A DNA stretch of 64,000 bases from Shewanella sp. ANA-3 (GCF_000203935.1 NC_008577.1:372001-436000); one strand, 5' to 3'; positions 34,431 through 44,925 are shown, numbered from the stretch's first letter. The notes: generated from the letters alone by a model not told the origin. Program-made: numbers and translations.

Positions 34431-37400
34431 TTAGCTGTTGTGGGCTAGCCCGTTAGTATCTTCGTCAAACACAGGTAAAGGTTCGTGTTTTTCAGCAAGA
34501 TAGGTATAAATTACTGGTAATACAAACAGGGTGAAAATGGTCCCAATCGATAAACCTGCGACAATTACAATACCAATATTAAAGCGTGCTACTGCGCCCG
34601 CACCGGAAGCAAACAATAGCGGTAATAGACCCGCAATCATCGCTGCCGTTGTCATCAAAATTGGGCGTAAGCGGATGGTTGCCGCCAGTTTAATCGCCTC
34701 AAGTTTAGACAGTCCGCGGTGGAGTTGTTCCTCTTTGGCCACTTCGCACATTAAGATCCCGTGTTTAGTGATAAGACCCACTAAGGTAATTAATCCTACC
34801 TGGGTGTAAATATTGATTTTGGCTAAGCCAAACACATGGGTCCACCCGAGTACAATCAAGGCGCCGCTAATTGCCAGAGGCACAGATACTAAGATGACTA
34901 ATGGATCTTTAAGGCTTTCAAACTGGCTGGCGAGTACTAAGAAAATAATCGCAATCGCCAGCAAGAAGGTGGCATAAAGTGCCGAACCTTCAGTGACAAA
35001 CTGGCGAGCTTCACCGAGGAAGTCGTAGCTATAACCCTTAGGTAACTCGTTATCACCAATATTTTGCAAAAAGTTGATGGCATCACCAATGGCTACGCCT
35101 GGCGCGGCTACACCACCCACAGTCAAGGCATTCATTTGGTTAAAGTGCGGCAGTGAGCGAGGCTCTGCCACCATTTCAATATCAACTAAGCTGGATAGTG
35201 GAATGGATTTACCATCGGCGGCTTTAACATAGTAATTAGCTAGCGATTCTGGGTTCGCCCGCAGTTTACGCTCTACCTGTGGGATCACTTCGTAGGAGCG
35301 ACCATCCAAGTTAATGCGATTCACATAGCCATCACTCATCATAGTGGCGAGTGTGATCCCAATGTCTTGCATAGTAACACCATAGGTCCCTGCTAAATCA
35401 CGCTTGATATGCAGTTTCATGGTGCCTGAATCAAATTTCAGGTTGATCTCTGAGTACACAAACAAGGGACTCTTTTGCACCTTTTCCAGTACGCCAGTAC
35501 CGATTTGGAAGAGACTAGCGAAGGAGTTTGATGTGGTAATCACAAACTGAATCGGTAAACCACTCGACGCCCCTGGCAGCTCAGGCATTTGGAAGGTGGT
35601 AATCGCCATTCCAGGAATGTGTTTTACTTCTTTAGCAAAAAACTCCTGCATTTGTTTTTGGCTCTTCTCCCGCTCACTCCAAGGCACTAATGGCGCGATC
35701 CCGAAGGCTTGGCTGGAACTTGGTACGCCCACGAAGGCGAGTGACGCGGCGGATTCAGGCTGTGCCTTAATCATATCCGTGACTAAGCCCATATTGGCTT
35801 GAATGTAGTCCAAGTTGGCAGTTGAAGGCGCCGTGCCCATCATCATTACTACGCCTTTATCTTCGTTGGGCGCCAGTTCCGACGGGATAAACTTAAACAA
35901 CACTGGCAGTGAAGCGAACACGATAATCGCAAAGGCGACGATCACTGGGCGATGTAACATCACCGCATCGAGCATGTTGCTATAACGGCGAGTTAGACCG
36001 GTGAGGAAGTTTTCTACCCCCATTTCGAACCGATTAGGCGTGGTATGGGGTTTGAGAATTTTGGCACACATCATGGGTGACAGTGTCAGCGCTACTATGC
36101 CTGAGATAAACACTGAACCTGCGAGTGTAAGGGCAAACTCCTTAAATAATGAGCCGGTGATCCCACCCATTAAGGCAATCGGCGCATAAACTGCGGCGAG
36201 GGTTATGGTCATGGAGATCACTGGCACAGCGATTTCGCGGGTACCGATAATCGCGGCTCTAAAGGGCGACTCACCCAGCTTAATATGCCTGTCGACGTTT
36301 TCGACCACCACAATCGCATCGTCAACCACCAAACCAATCGCGAGCACCATGGCAAGCAGGGTCATGAGATTGAGCGTAAAACCAAACATCTGCATGATGA
36401 TGGCAACCCCAATCAGCGAGAGCGGAATGGTTACAATGGGGATCACCACGGCGCGAAGCGAACCTAAGAATAGGGTGATCACCACGATAACAATAATCGC
36501 GGCTTCACCAATGGTTTTAACCACTTCTTTAATCGATTCATCAATTGCGAGTGAGGAGTCGTAGAGAATGCTCGAACCAATGGATGGCGGTAAGTTACGC
36601 TCGATTTCGGGTAACAGGGCGCGGGTATCTGCTGCGACGTTTAGCGGGTTCGCCGTTGGCGTGACATCAAGGCCGATGACCACGGCTTCTTTGCCATTGG
36701 CTAAGGCGCGGTAGATATCGTGGCTCTTTTCGAGGCTAACATCGGCAATATCACCGAGACGGACGACTAAACCGTCCTTACTGCCGATCACTAAGCGTTT
36801 TAACTCTTCGATGGTGGCAACTTGAGTGTCTGCGGTGCCGTTAAAAAGGGTGTAAACACCGTTGGTTTGACCCACAGCTGATTGGTAGTTGTTCGCCTGC
36901 AATACTTGCATTACATCGCTGGAAGAGAGCTTAAACGCCCCCATTCTGGCGGGATCGAGCCAAATACGCATGGCGTATTTGATACCGCCGTACAAATTCA
37001 CCTTAGCAACGCCATCAATGGTAAAGAGCTGAGGTTTGACGACGCGCTCAAGGTAATCCGTTAGCTGGCTTGAGTTAATTTGGTCACTAAAAAATGAAAT
37101 ATAAAGCACAGAGGTTTGCGAGCCAGTGGACATTTCGACACTCGGATCTTCAGCCTCTTTGGGCAGTTGCGATCTGACCGAGTTCACCTTGGCGAGAATA
37201 TCGGCCAAGGCGCCATTGGGATCGGTATTGAGCTTCATATACACAGAGATTTTCGAGGTGCCGAGGAAGCTCTCTGAGGTCATAAAGTCAACGTTATCGG
37301 CCTGCGCTAACGCTTGCTCTAACGGTTGAGTAATAAAACCTTGGATTAGATTTGCATCCGCACCGTAATAACTGGTCGATACCGTGACGACGGTATTCGT

Positions 37401-37520
37401 CATCTTTGGATATTCACGCACTTGCATGCTATTGAGTGCATTAAAGCCTAACAGCAGCAAGAGAAAGCTGATTGAGGCGGCGAGTACGGGTCGCCTAATA
37501 AAGATATCTGTAAAGCGCAT
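34431..37520 (-). CDS. RND-family multidrug efflux permease (HAE1/AcrB type)
   Basis: This 1029-residue proton-driven inner-membrane pump begins MRFTDIFIRRPVLAASISFL. It has 12 predicted helices in two halves with large periplasmic loops. The essential helix-4 aspartates are in GLVVDDAIVVVENVDR (about residue 405), and GGITGSLFKEFALTLAGSVF follows. It lies 13 bases downstream of its periplasmic adaptor gene and in the same unit as a TetR regulator. No outer-membrane channel gene is in this unit, so it presumably uses a TolC-type protein encoded elsewhere. The substrates are unknown. Confidence 0.93.
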   Translation of the reverse strand: MRFTDIFIRRPVLAASISFLLLLLGFNALNSMQVREYPKMTNTVVTVSTSYYGADANLIQGFITQPLEQALAQADNVDFMTSESFLGTSKISVYMKLNTDPNGALADILAKVNSVRSQLPKEAEDPSVEMSTGSQTSVLYISFFSDQINSSQLTDYLERVVKPQLFTIDGVAKVNLYGGIKYAMRIWLDPARMGAFKLSSSDVMQVLQANNYQSAVGQTNGVYTLFNGTADTQVATIEELKRLVIGSKDGLVVRLGDIADVSLEKSHDIYRALANGKEAVVIGLDVTPTANPLNVAADTRALLPEIERNLPPSIGSSILYDSSLAIDESIKEVVKTIGEAAIIVIVVITLFLGSLRAVVIPIVTIPLSLIGVAIIMQMFGFTLNLMTLLAMVLAIGLVVDDAIVVVENVDRHIKLGESPFRAAIIGTREIAVPVISMTITLAAVYAPIALMGGITGSLFKEFALTLAGSVFISGIVALTLSPMMCAKILKPHTTPNRFEMGVENFLTGLTRRYSNMLDAVMLHRPVIVAFAIIVFASLPVLFKFIPSELAPNEDKGVVMMMGTAPSTANLDYIQANMGLVTDMIKAQPESAASLAFVGVPSSSQAFGIAPLVPWSEREKSQKQMQEFFAKEVKHIPGMAITTFQMPELPGASSGLPIQFVITTSNSFASLFQIGTGVLEKVQKSPLFVYSEINLKFDSGTMKLHIKRDLAGTYGVTMQDIGITLATMMSDGYVNRINLDGRSYEVIPQVERKLRANPESLANYYVKAADGKSIPLSSLVDIEMVAEPRSLPHFNQMNALTVGGVAAPGVAIGDAINFLQNIGDNELPKGYSYDFLGEARQFVTEGSALYATFLLAIAIIFLVLASQFESLKDPLVILVSVPLAISGALIVLGWTHVFGLAKINIYTQVGLITLVGLITKHGILMCEVAKEEQLHRGLSKLEAIKLAATIRLRPILMTTAAMIAGLLPLLFASGAGAVARFNIGIVIVAGLSIGTIFTLFVLPVIYTYLAEKHEPLPVFDEDTNGLAHNS

Positions 37521-37533
37521 TATCTTGCTCCTA

Positions 37534-38652
37534 TTACAGCTTTGGCATAGTGTCGGAGTGGGTCAGGGCTTGGTCTTCAACAACTGTCACTTTACTGTTG
37601 TTACTGAGGCGAATTTGCCCCGAGGTGACAATGCGATCTCCCGCTTTTAACGCGCCACTCACTAGTGCGTTATTGCCGTTACGCTCTAATACCGTCAGGT
37701 TGATTTGCTCGACTCTAGCCAGTTTTTTACCGTTTTCCTCGACCTCTTTGATGAGGTAAATAGAGTTACCATAAAGGGTAAAGTTGATGGCCGTTTGTGG
37801 CAGTACAAACTGGTTATCTAGTTCAGGTAACAGGATGGAGACTCGGGCAAACATACCGCTACGCAGTTTGGCGTTATCGTTCGGAATGCGTGCTTGCACT
37901 TGGATCAGACCGCTTTGGTAAAACACGGCGGGTTCAATCGCGGCAATTTCACCTTCGAAGGGTTGCTCAGGATAAGAATCCACAAACACATGGATTTTTT
38001 GGCCTACAGCAATGCGAGGTAATTGGGTTTGCGGAATGGTAAAGCGGATTTTCATTGTGCTGATATCTTCAAGGCGCACAATATCGGTACCAGGCTGAAG
38101 ATATTCACCTAAGTTAATGTTACGAATACCCACTAAACCACTGAAAGGCGCACTGATTTCACGGCGCTCGATAGTGGCTTTTAAGCTTTCAATATCCGCC
38201 TGTAAGGCCAGATATTTAGATTCACTATTGTCTAAATCCTGTTTAGAGACTGACTTTTGCGCATAGAGTTTTGATAGGCGTTTAAAGTCGGCTTCAGCGG
38301 CGGGCAGTTGTACCATTTTGCTTTTAAGGTTGGCTCTTTCGACTTTTGCATCGAGTTCGGCCAGTAGTTGGCCTTTTTCCACTCGGCTACCGTTTTCAAA
38401 ATTAATGCTGGTGACGCGTCCTGCTAATTCGTTGGAGATGGTTACCCCTTGATGCGGCTCAACAAAGCCAATCGCATCAATTGTGGGTTGCCACTTTTGC
38501 ATATCTAATGTCATGGCTGTTACAGGAAACTCAGCCTCTGGCATATTGGCGATTGCCTCGGCGATTTTACTTTTTACCATCAGGTTAAAGCCGATCACTG
38601 AGCCAAAGGCAAGTACAGCGATCGCTAGCATACTTAGAGTCCATTTTTTCAT
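37534..38652 (-). CDS. RND efflux periplasmic adaptor (membrane fusion protein)
   Basis: This 372-residue HlyD/AcrA-type adaptor has an N-terminal anchor (TLSMLAIAVLAFGSVIGFNL), a biotinyl/lipoyl half (AGRVTSINFENGSRVEKGQL), a helical hairpin (about 105-165), a return lipoyl half (SAPFSGLVGIRNINLGEYLQ), and beta-barrel and membrane-proximal domains (LRSGMFARVSILLPELDNQF). It links the RND pump to an outer-membrane channel. It follows the TetR gene by 25 bases and precedes the pump by 13. Confidence 0.93.
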   Translation of the reverse strand: MKKWTLSMLAIAVLAFGSVIGFNLMVKSKIAEAIANMPEAEFPVTAMTLDMQKWQPTIDAIGFVEPHQGVTISNELAGRVTSINFENGSRVEKGQLLAELDAKVERANLKSKMVQLPAAEADFKRLSKLYAQKSVSKQDLDNSESKYLALQADIESLKATIERREISAPFSGLVGIRNINLGEYLQPGTDIVRLEDISTMKIRFTIPQTQLPRIAVGQKIHVFVDSYPEQPFEGEIAAIEPAVFYQSGLIQVQARIPNDNAKLRSGMFARVSILLPELDNQFVLPQTAINFTLYGNSIYLIKEVEENGKKLARVEQINLTVLERNGNNALVSGALKAGDRIVTSGQIRLSNNSKVTVVEDQALTHSDTMPKL

Positions 38653-38677
38653 GGTGCTAAAGATTCCTAAAGTTAAG

Positions 38678-39244
38678 TTAATTCGTCACAGAAATTGCCT
38701 GAAGGCAAAGCTCACATGCCTGCTGGATCTCTGTATCTGTACATTGCAAATGGCCGCGGCGAAGGCGTTTACCTATCGCAACAGCCGGCTCAAAGGCGAT
38801 AGAAAATAACAAGGCATTATTCAATGGTTGGATGACGCCTTGATCTTTCGCCTGCTCAAATAGTTGATGTAACTGCTGGAAAATCTCCCTTTCAAAGGCT
38901 TGATGCTCAGGCGCATCGACACCTGGAAGGTGGGAATACTGTGCAAAGCTTAAATTTGCATGGGATTGCTTACGCCCCAGTGCCACAATGTTGAACCATA
39001 GGCGGCGAAATTTTTGGTCAAAGCTACCTTCATTAATGTTTTCAAGCAACTTGCTGGCAATTTGTTGTAATACGTCTTTACGCAGTTCAATGATCAAATC
39101 TTCTTTGTCTTTAAAGTAGCGATAAATCGTACCTGCAGCGACTCCTGCATCTGCGGCAAGCTTTTGCATTGAAAGATTATGTAATCCCTCTGTCGCAATA
39201 ATTTTTTCGGCGGAGCGGAGTATTAAGTCGCGTTTACTATCCAT
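38678..39244 (-). CDS. TetR-family repressor of the RND efflux operon
   Basis: This 188-residue regulator has the N-terminal TetR helix-turn-helix DLILRSAEKIIATEGLHNLS then MQKLAADAGVAAGTIYRYFK (about residues 6-50) and a helical ligand-binding domain. It is the first gene of the regulator-adaptor-pump unit. A perfect 20-bp palindrome lies 22 bases before its ATG and is the probable operator, implying autorepression with co-control of the pump and induction by pump substrates. Confidence 0.92.
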   Translation of the reverse strand: MDSKRDLILRSAEKIIATEGLHNLSMQKLAADAGVAAGTIYRYFKDKEDLIIELRKDVLQQIASKLLENINEGSFDQKFRRLWFNIVALGRKQSHANLSFAQYSHLPGVDAPEHQAFEREIFQQLHQLFEQAKDQGVIQPLNNALLFSIAFEPAVAIGKRLRRGHLQCTDTEIQQACELCLQAISVTN

Positions 39245-39266
39245 TCAATTTCCAATATTTATACGG

Positions 39267-39286
39267 ATGAATGAACGTTCATTCAT
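39267..39286. promoter_or_regulatory. Palindromic operator for the TetR repressor
   Basis: ATGAATGAACGTTCATTCAT is a perfect 20-bp palindrome, containing TGAATGAA/TTCATTCA arms as in many AcrR/TetR operators. It lies in the promoter region of the efflux operon (39244) and some 280 bases before rep. The rest of the gap to 39568 shows no gene. Confidence 0.85.
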
Positions 39287-39567
39287 GGTGATTTTAATCG
39301 TTGAAATTGACCTTAGCAACAAGTTAGCTCAAAAAATGGTAAAAGTGTGATTTAAGAAATTTATTTTGTAATAAGCTTGCCTGCACACTGATTGCAGCAT
39401 ATTTGACTGGTTTTTAGGATGTCATATTCAAATGCTTACTCATTTGAAGAGACGAGTCATTTCTATTGTTTGCTCAATTGATATCTGGGGATTTATTGGC
39501 CTTAAAACCTTAGCTTCTGCTATGATCCCATCCCCCTTCTGAAGACTTGTTTGGATATTGCGCGAAG

Positions 39568-41583
39568 ATGAAACTCAATCCTGCCCAAAATGATGCTGTT
39601 CATTATGTTTCGGGTCCCTGCTTAGTGTTAGCGGGCGCGGGCAGTGGCAAAACACGCGTAATTATCAACAAGATTGCCTACCTAGTGCAAAAGTGTGGCT
39701 ACAATGCGCGCAATATCGCGGCGGTAACCTTTACCAACAAAGCCGCGCGCGAGATGAAGGAGCGGGTCGCACAGTCTATGGGGCGCAAAGAGGCTAGAGG
39801 GTTGTGGATTTCGACCTTCCACACACTCGGACTTGAGATTGTAAAACGTGAGCATAAAGTGCTGGGATTAAAGCCAGGATTCTCGTTATTCGATGATCAA
39901 GACACGCTTGCGCTCCTCAAAGAACTGACTCAAAAAGAATTACAGGAAGATAAGGACCTACTCAAAGCCCTCGCGGGGGCGATTTCCAACTGGAAGGGGG
40001 GGCTGATTATTCCCGACCAGGCGCGCAAGCTGGCAAAGGATGAACAGCAACAGTTGTTTGCCATGTTGTATCAGCGTTATGCCCAGCATATGAAAGCCTA
40101 CAACGCTTTGGATTTTGATGACTTAATTCTGCTGCCGACCCTATTACTGCGCCATCATGAAGAAGTGCGTACACGCTGGCAAACCAAGATCCAATACCTG
40201 CTGGTGGACGAATATCAGGATACCAACACTTCCCAGTATGAAATGGTTAAGTTACTGGTGGGCGAGCGCGCGCGTTTTACCGTGGTGGGGGACGACGACC
40301 AATCCATCTATTCATGGCGCGGGGCTAAACCGCAGAACTTAGTGCTGTTGGGCAAAGATTTTCCCAAGCTTAAGCTCATTAAACTCGAACAGAATTATCG
40401 TTCTAGCCAGCGAATTTTGCGGGCGGCTAACATCCTTATCGCCAACAATCCCCATGTGTATGATAAGTCGTTATTTAGCGAACTGGCTTATGGTGAGCCG
40501 ATGCGGGTGCTGTTTGCCGCCAATGAGGAGCAAGAAGCAGAGCGTGTTGTGGCCGAAATCATTCGCCACAAGTTTGTCGGTCGCACCCAATTTGGTGATT
40601 ACGCGATTCTGTATCGGGGTAACCACCAGTCTCGCCTGCTCGAACGGGCATTGATGACTAACCGTATCCCTTACAAGCTAAGCGGCGGCACCTCGTTTTT
40701 TGCCCGTGCAGAGATTAAAGACATCATGGGCTACCTTAAATTGGTGGTAAATCCCGATGATGATAACGCCTTTTTGCGGGTGGTTAACTTACCTAAACGG
40801 GGTATAGGTCCATCCACCTTGGAGCGTTTGGGTAACTTTGCCAACGAGAAACATATCTCCATGTTCGAGGCGATTTTTGATCCTGATCTGAATCATCATT
40901 TACCGCCTAATGCCATGTCGGCCTTGTATCAATTTGGTCGCTTTATTGTCGATACGGGTGAGCACGCCGAACGAGGCGAACCGGTTGAAGCCGTAAAACA
41001 GTTGATCCGTAAGATTAATTACGAAGACTATTTATACGAGACCAGTACCAGTGCTAAGGCCGCCGAGATGCGGATGAAAAATATCTCCGAGCTGTATCGC
41101 TGGGTGACGGAAATGCTCTCTGGGGATGAATTAGATGAACCTATGACCTTGCCGGAAGTGGTTAACCGCCTAACGCTTAGAGATATGATGGAGCGTAACA
41201 GCGAAGATGAAGGCGGCGATCAGGTGCAGCTAATGACGCTGCATGCGTCTAAAGGGCTGGAATTCCCCTATGTGTTTATGGTGGGAGTTGAGGAGCGCAT
41301 TTTGCCGCATCAAACCAGCATAGATGAAGATAACGTCGACGAAGAGCGTCGTCTGGCGTATGTGGGGATTACGCGTGCCCAGCGCGAGCTGTGGTTTACC
41401 CTCTGCCGTGAGCGTCGCCAGTTTGGTGAAACCATGCGCTGCGAGCCGAGCCGTTTTCTGCATGAGTTACCGCAGGATGACCTTATTTGGGAGAACCGTA
41501 AACCGCAGCAAACCGAGCAGGAGCGCATGCAGACTGGCCGCAGCCATATCTCAAATTTAAGGGATATGTTTAAAAAGCAGTAA
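39568..41583 (+). CDS. rep: ATP-dependent DNA helicase Rep
   Basis: This 671-residue SF1A helicase closely follows E. coli Rep: [20 protein letters not shown] (Walker A), [33 protein letters not shown] (Walker B), [40 protein letters not shown] and [18 protein letters not shown]. Rep helps forks pass protein blocks. ATG 39568 (MKLNPAQND) matches the E. coli start; a 7-residue longer reading is less likely. Its last codons and stop form one arm of the terminator of the convergent gene. Confidence 0.96.
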   Translation: MKLNPAQNDAVHYVSGPCLVLAGAGSGKTRVIINKIAYLVQKCGYNARNIAAVTFTNKAAREMKERVAQSMGRKEARGLWISTFHTLGLEIVKREHKVLGLKPGFSLFDDQDTLALLKELTQKELQEDKDLLKALAGAISNWKGGLIIPDQARKLAKDEQQQLFAMLYQRYAQHMKAYNALDFDDLILLPTLLLRHHEEVRTRWQTKIQYLLVDEYQDTNTSQYEMVKLLVGERARFTVVGDDDQSIYSWRGAKPQNLVLLGKDFPKLKLIKLEQNYRSSQRILRAANILIANNPHVYDKSLFSELAYGEPMRVLFAANEEQEAERVVAEIIRHKFVGRTQFGDYAILYRGNHQSRLLERALMTNRIPYKLSGGTSFFARAEIKDIMGYLKLVVNPDDDNAFLRVVNLPKRGIGPSTLERLGNFANEKHISMFEAIFDPDLNHHLPPNAMSALYQFGRFIVDTGEHAERGEPVEAVKQLIRKINYEDYLYETSTSAKAAEMRMKNISELYRWVTEMLSGDELDEPMTLPEVVNRLTLRDMMERNSEDEGGDQVQLMTLHASKGLEFPYVFMVGVEERILPHQTSIDEDNVDEERRLAYVGITRAQRELWFTLCRERRQFGETMRCEPSRFLHELPQDDLIWENRKPQQTEQERMQTGRSHISNLRDMFKKQ

Positions 41584-41610
41584 TCACAAGATTCATCATG
41601 TGATTACTGC
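41572..41610 (-). terminator. Terminator of the GGDEF/EAL gene overlapping the end of rep
   Basis: GCAGTAATCACA (41577-41588) and TGTGATTACTGC (41599-41610) form a perfect 12-bp stem. On the minus strand it is followed by TTTTT (41572-41576). One arm includes the last Gln codon and stop of rep, so the terminator of one gene is written in the coding end of the other; on the plus strand it lacks a T run. Confidence 0.82.
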
Positions 41611-41612
41611 AT

Positions 41613-44252
41613 TCAGGCACAGACCTGTTGTGTGGTGTCTGACAATAAAAAAGGTGAGGCTAAGGCACCGCCTTGGCCAAAGCGATAACCTAATGCGTGG
41701 AAGATTTTTATCTGCTCGGCGGATTGTAGCCCGTCGACAAAGGTTTGTAAGTCTAAGGTCGAAGCCGCTTTCTGGTAAGCCGACATCAGCTTAATGTGTT
41801 GCTCATCCTGCAATTGTTTGGTGATGTTGGCATCGAGCTTTAAGCCCTTAATGGGTAAGAATAACAAGCTATTTAATGAGCTGTGGCCACTGCCGTAGTG
41901 GCTGATCCCCAAGTTCACGTCCAGCTTTTTCAACAACTCAAAGCCATTAATGTGATTCTCTGTTTCCAGCACTAATGCCTTTTCATTAAAAAACAGCCAT
42001 AGCTGTGGCAGTGCAAGCTTAGTCTGCTTTAGGGCGTTTTTGAGTCCACGTAGCGCGTGCTTATGCTTTAGATGTTGGCTCGACAGCATAAGGTGTAATT
42101 CAACTTTATCCCCTTGGTTGGCAAGTAGTTGATGATAACTCTTATCCAGCAAGCTAATCGTATACTTATCCAGTTCGACCATCAGGTTCGCTTGTTCGGC
42201 TAACTGGCTGAGGATCTCCTGTGGAATGGTGCCCCACTGTGGATGTTCCCAAGTCAAACGGCATTCTAAAGCTTGGGTTTGCTGTGTCTGTAAATCGACA
42301 ATCGGCCAAAACTGCAGTTGTAACTCACCGGTTTGCAATGCCTGCTTAAAATCATTTTCGAAGGCAATGTCCTGCATCTTTTGCTGGGAGGCGCTATCGT
42401 CGAAGATAACATAACAGCCTTTGCCATTCGCCTTGGCTTGGTACATGGCAGTGTCGGCATTACGTAGCATGGATTCACTGGTATCTAGCTTATTGCCACT
42501 GATGGTGATGCCTATACTGGCGCCCGAATGAAACTCGATTGCCCCTAAGGTATAGGAGAGTGAGATTTTTTGAATTACTCGCTCGGCAACATCACGGGCA
42601 TCGTTAATACCATTAATGCTATCGAGCAGGATAACAAACTCATCGCCACCAAGTCTGGCTAAGGTATCGTTACTGCGAATACAGGCGCGTAGGCGGGTAG
42701 CGGTTTCAATTAAGAACCTATCCCCCTCTAAATGCCCCATAGTGTCGTTAATTTGCTTAAAGCGGTCGAGGTCGATAAAGAGCAGCGCAAACTGCTCTAG
42801 GCTATGGCGCCGTACGTGCTTTATGGCTTGGTTGAGTCGCTCCATAAACATGGCGCGATTCGGTAGCCCTGTGAGCGCATCGTGCTTGGCATCATGCACT
42901 AGCTTGGCTTCCATATTGCGGCGTTGGCGGATTTCTTTTTCAAGATCCTTATTCAACTCGGCAAGAGCCGTGGTGCGGGCCGCGACTTTTTCTTCTAATT
43001 CTTCATAGCTGCGGCGCAAAGATTCTGCTGTTAGCTTTTTCTCGATGGCCGCACCGATATGCTGGGACACAAAAGTCAGCAATTCCAAATCTTTAGTTTG
43101 GTAGTTTTGGGTCATGCTGAAGCTGTAAATGGTCAAGGCGCCACGCACTTCATCATGGATAAACAGTGGAATACCTATCCATTGATGCATTGTTTGGGTG
43201 TGGTTTAGTGCGGGGGCTTTAGCGTAAAGTTCGCCAGAGCTGATTAAGTCATTGATATCATTTTGGTCGAGTAATAATGGGCGCTTATGTTTAAGCACAT
43301 ACTCGGTCAATCCATCCTGCAAGGGCCTTGAACCTGGATGTTGGTTACCCAATTGCGACACGTAAAACGGGAAGGTTAAGTGTGTGCCTTCTTCATTCAG
43401 CAGAGCGATATAACAGTTATTGGCTGGGATAAGATGGCGAATCACATTATGCAGCTGGGCATAGAAGTCAGGGTTATCCGAGCCTGAGCTTGCAAGCTCT
43501 GCAATCTCAAATAACGACTTTTGCAACCGCTCGGCTCTGCGGCGCTCATACACTTCTTGCTTGAGTTTATCGTAGGCTTGGCTGAGTTCCTTAGTGCGTT
43601 GCTGAATGGCTTGTTCTAGTTGTTCTTGATGTTTAAGCCTTTCCATCACGCCGGCAATGTGATGGCAAATAAAGGTCATTAACTCGACCTCGATATCGCC
43701 GTAACTCACATTGGTATCATAGGTTTGGACTACGAGTACCGCGGTCACTATGCCTTCATGTTTAATGGGAACGCCTAGCCACAGGTGACATGGTGAGCCG
43801 AGATTGACTATCTCGCCCGCTTGAACCAGTTCGTCAACTTTAGCCTCATCGCACAATACGGTTTCGCCGGTGCGAAAGACATAGCCCGTTAAGCCCTGTT
43901 GTAGCAGTATGGATAGCGATTGCTCGGGATAGAGTTGGGCGGGGTGGGCGTCTTTTTCATCGGCGAAGAAGGGAACCGAAATGTCCCCGCTATTCACATC
44001 TAGAGTGGCAATAAAAAAATTATCGGCAGAGATCAGTTGCTTTAGGTGGTGATGCACACCTAGATAGAATTCTTCGAGGGAAGGAACCTGAGTCGCAATA
44101 TGGGATAATTCGAGTAACGCATTTTGAACGACTTCGGCACGCTTATACTTATGCGCCAAATATTTGAGGCGATTAAGTCTCTTTTTTAAGCGTTCAACCT
44201 CATGAGCTCGAGGCGGGGTAGTTCCATCTTCATCCCTAAACATGATACTCAC
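41613..44252 (-). CDS. GAF-GAF-GGDEF diguanylate cyclase with a degenerate EAL domain
   Basis: This 879-residue cytoplasmic protein has no clear membrane helix. A coiled-coil start (about 15-45), GAF 1 (about 50-205), a coiled-coil linker, GAF 2 (about 245-410), a further coiled coil, GGDEF (about 455-620) and an EAL-like domain (about 635-870) are seen. The cyclase site ARLGGDEFVILL is intact, and the RSND just before it is an RxxD inhibitory site. In the EAL-like part the catalytic EAL reads ECR (ALECRLTWEHP) and the DDFG loop reads SHYG (LGISHYGSGHSS), so phosphodiesterase activity is very unlikely. It may serve as a c-di-GMP sensor or regulatory part. The two GAF domains suggest control by a small ligand. 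Confidence 0.88.
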   Translation of the reverse strand: MSIMFRDEDGTTPPRAHEVERLKKRLNRLKYLAHKYKRAEVVQNALLELSHIATQVPSLEEFYLGVHHHLKQLISADNFFIATLDVNSGDISVPFFADEKDAHPAQLYPEQSLSILLQQGLTGYVFRTGETVLCDEAKVDELVQAGEIVNLGSPCHLWLGVPIKHEGIVTAVLVVQTYDTNVSYGDIEVELMTFICHHIAGVMERLKHQEQLEQAIQQRTKELSQAYDKLKQEVYERRRAERLQKSLFEIAELASSGSDNPDFYAQLHNVIRHLIPANNCYIALLNEEGTHLTFPFYVSQLGNQHPGSRPLQDGLTEYVLKHKRPLLLDQNDINDLISSGELYAKAPALNHTQTMHQWIGIPLFIHDEVRGALTIYSFSMTQNYQTKDLELLTFVSQHIGAAIEKKLTAESLRRSYEELEEKVAARTTALAELNKDLEKEIRQRRNMEAKLVHDAKHDALTGLPNRAMFMERLNQAIKHVRRHSLEQFALLFIDLDRFKQINDTMGHLEGDRFLIETATRLRACIRSNDTLARLGGDEFVILLDSINGINDARDVAERVIQKISLSYTLGAIEFHSGASIGITISGNKLDTSESMLRNADTAMYQAKANGKGCYVIFDDSASQQKMQDIAFENDFKQALQTGELQLQFWPIVDLQTQQTQALECRLTWEHPQWGTIPQEILSQLAEQANLMVELDKYTISLLDKSYHQLLANQGDKVELHLMLSSQHLKHKHALRGLKNALKQTKLALPQLWLFFNEKALVLETENHINGFELLKKLDVNLGISHYGSGHSSLNSLLFLPIKGLKLDANITKQLQDEQHIKLMSAYQKAASTLDLQTFVDGLQSAEQIKIFHALGYRFGQGGALASPFLLSDTTQQVCA

Positions 44253-44451
44253 TAATCAGTTCTGCGTTAATTGTTTACCAAACGTTATAATTAACATGAA
44301 ATACCGTAACATCCAAGCCATATTTACGATGGTGTTTCGTTGAAAAAGCATGCGAATGTATCAAAACTTGAGCAGTCAGTAAAAAAAGTGCAAAACAGCT
44401 ATAGACTCAAAGGCTATTTGTCCATACTATATGCGGCGCTAACCAAGGCGA

Positions 44452-44528
44452 GCGCCCATAGCTCAGCTGGATAGAGCGCACCCCTCCGGAGGGTGAGGCC
44501 GAAGGTTCGAATCCTTTTGGGCGCACCA
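44452..44528 (+). tRNA. argX: tRNA-Arg (anticodon CCG)
   Basis: A 77-base cloverleaf: acceptor GCGCCCA / TGGGCGC, D loop GCTCAGCTGGATAGAGC, anticodon loop CTCCGGA, T arm GGTTCGAATCC, and encoded CCA. It is first of a four-tRNA array, corresponding to argX in the E. coli argX-hisR-leuT-proM operon. Confidence 0.96.
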
Positions 44529-44581
44529 TTTCTCCGAATGAGTTGTGAGCTTGAAGGTTAGCAGTAAAGTGAAAGTCAGTG

Positions 44582-44657
44582 GTGATTGTAGCTCAGTTGG
44601 TAGAGTCCCGGATTGTGATTCCGGTTGTCGTGGGTTCGAGCCCCATCAGTCACCCCA
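44582..44657 (+). tRNA. hisR: tRNA-His (anticodon GTG)
   Basis: A 76-base cloverleaf with acceptor GTGATTG / CAGTCAC, anticodon GTG in GGATTGTGATTCC, and encoded CCA. The base before it (44581) is G and can pair with discriminator C, the G-1 needed for histidine tRNA. Confidence 0.96.
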
Positions 44658-44671
44658 TTTCATTTACATCT

Positions 44672-44748
<77 letters not shown>

Positions 44749-44811
44749 CATTCTTCGCATAACTAGCGCGCTTGATTTTTCAGGCAAATAGTTAACAGTT
44801 ACGGTGATTAG

Positions 44812-44878
<67 letters not shown>

Positions 44879-44888
44879 ATTACATTGA

Positions 44889-44925
44889 AGCCTCAGAATT
44901 CCTTAGGAATCACTGGGGCTTTTTT
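44889..44925 (+). terminator. Terminator of the tRNA array
   Basis: AGCCTCAG and CTGGGGCT pair (one G-T), with an inner stem around TTCCTTAGGAA, followed by TTTTT. It lies about 10 bases after the last tRNA. Confidence 0.85.
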
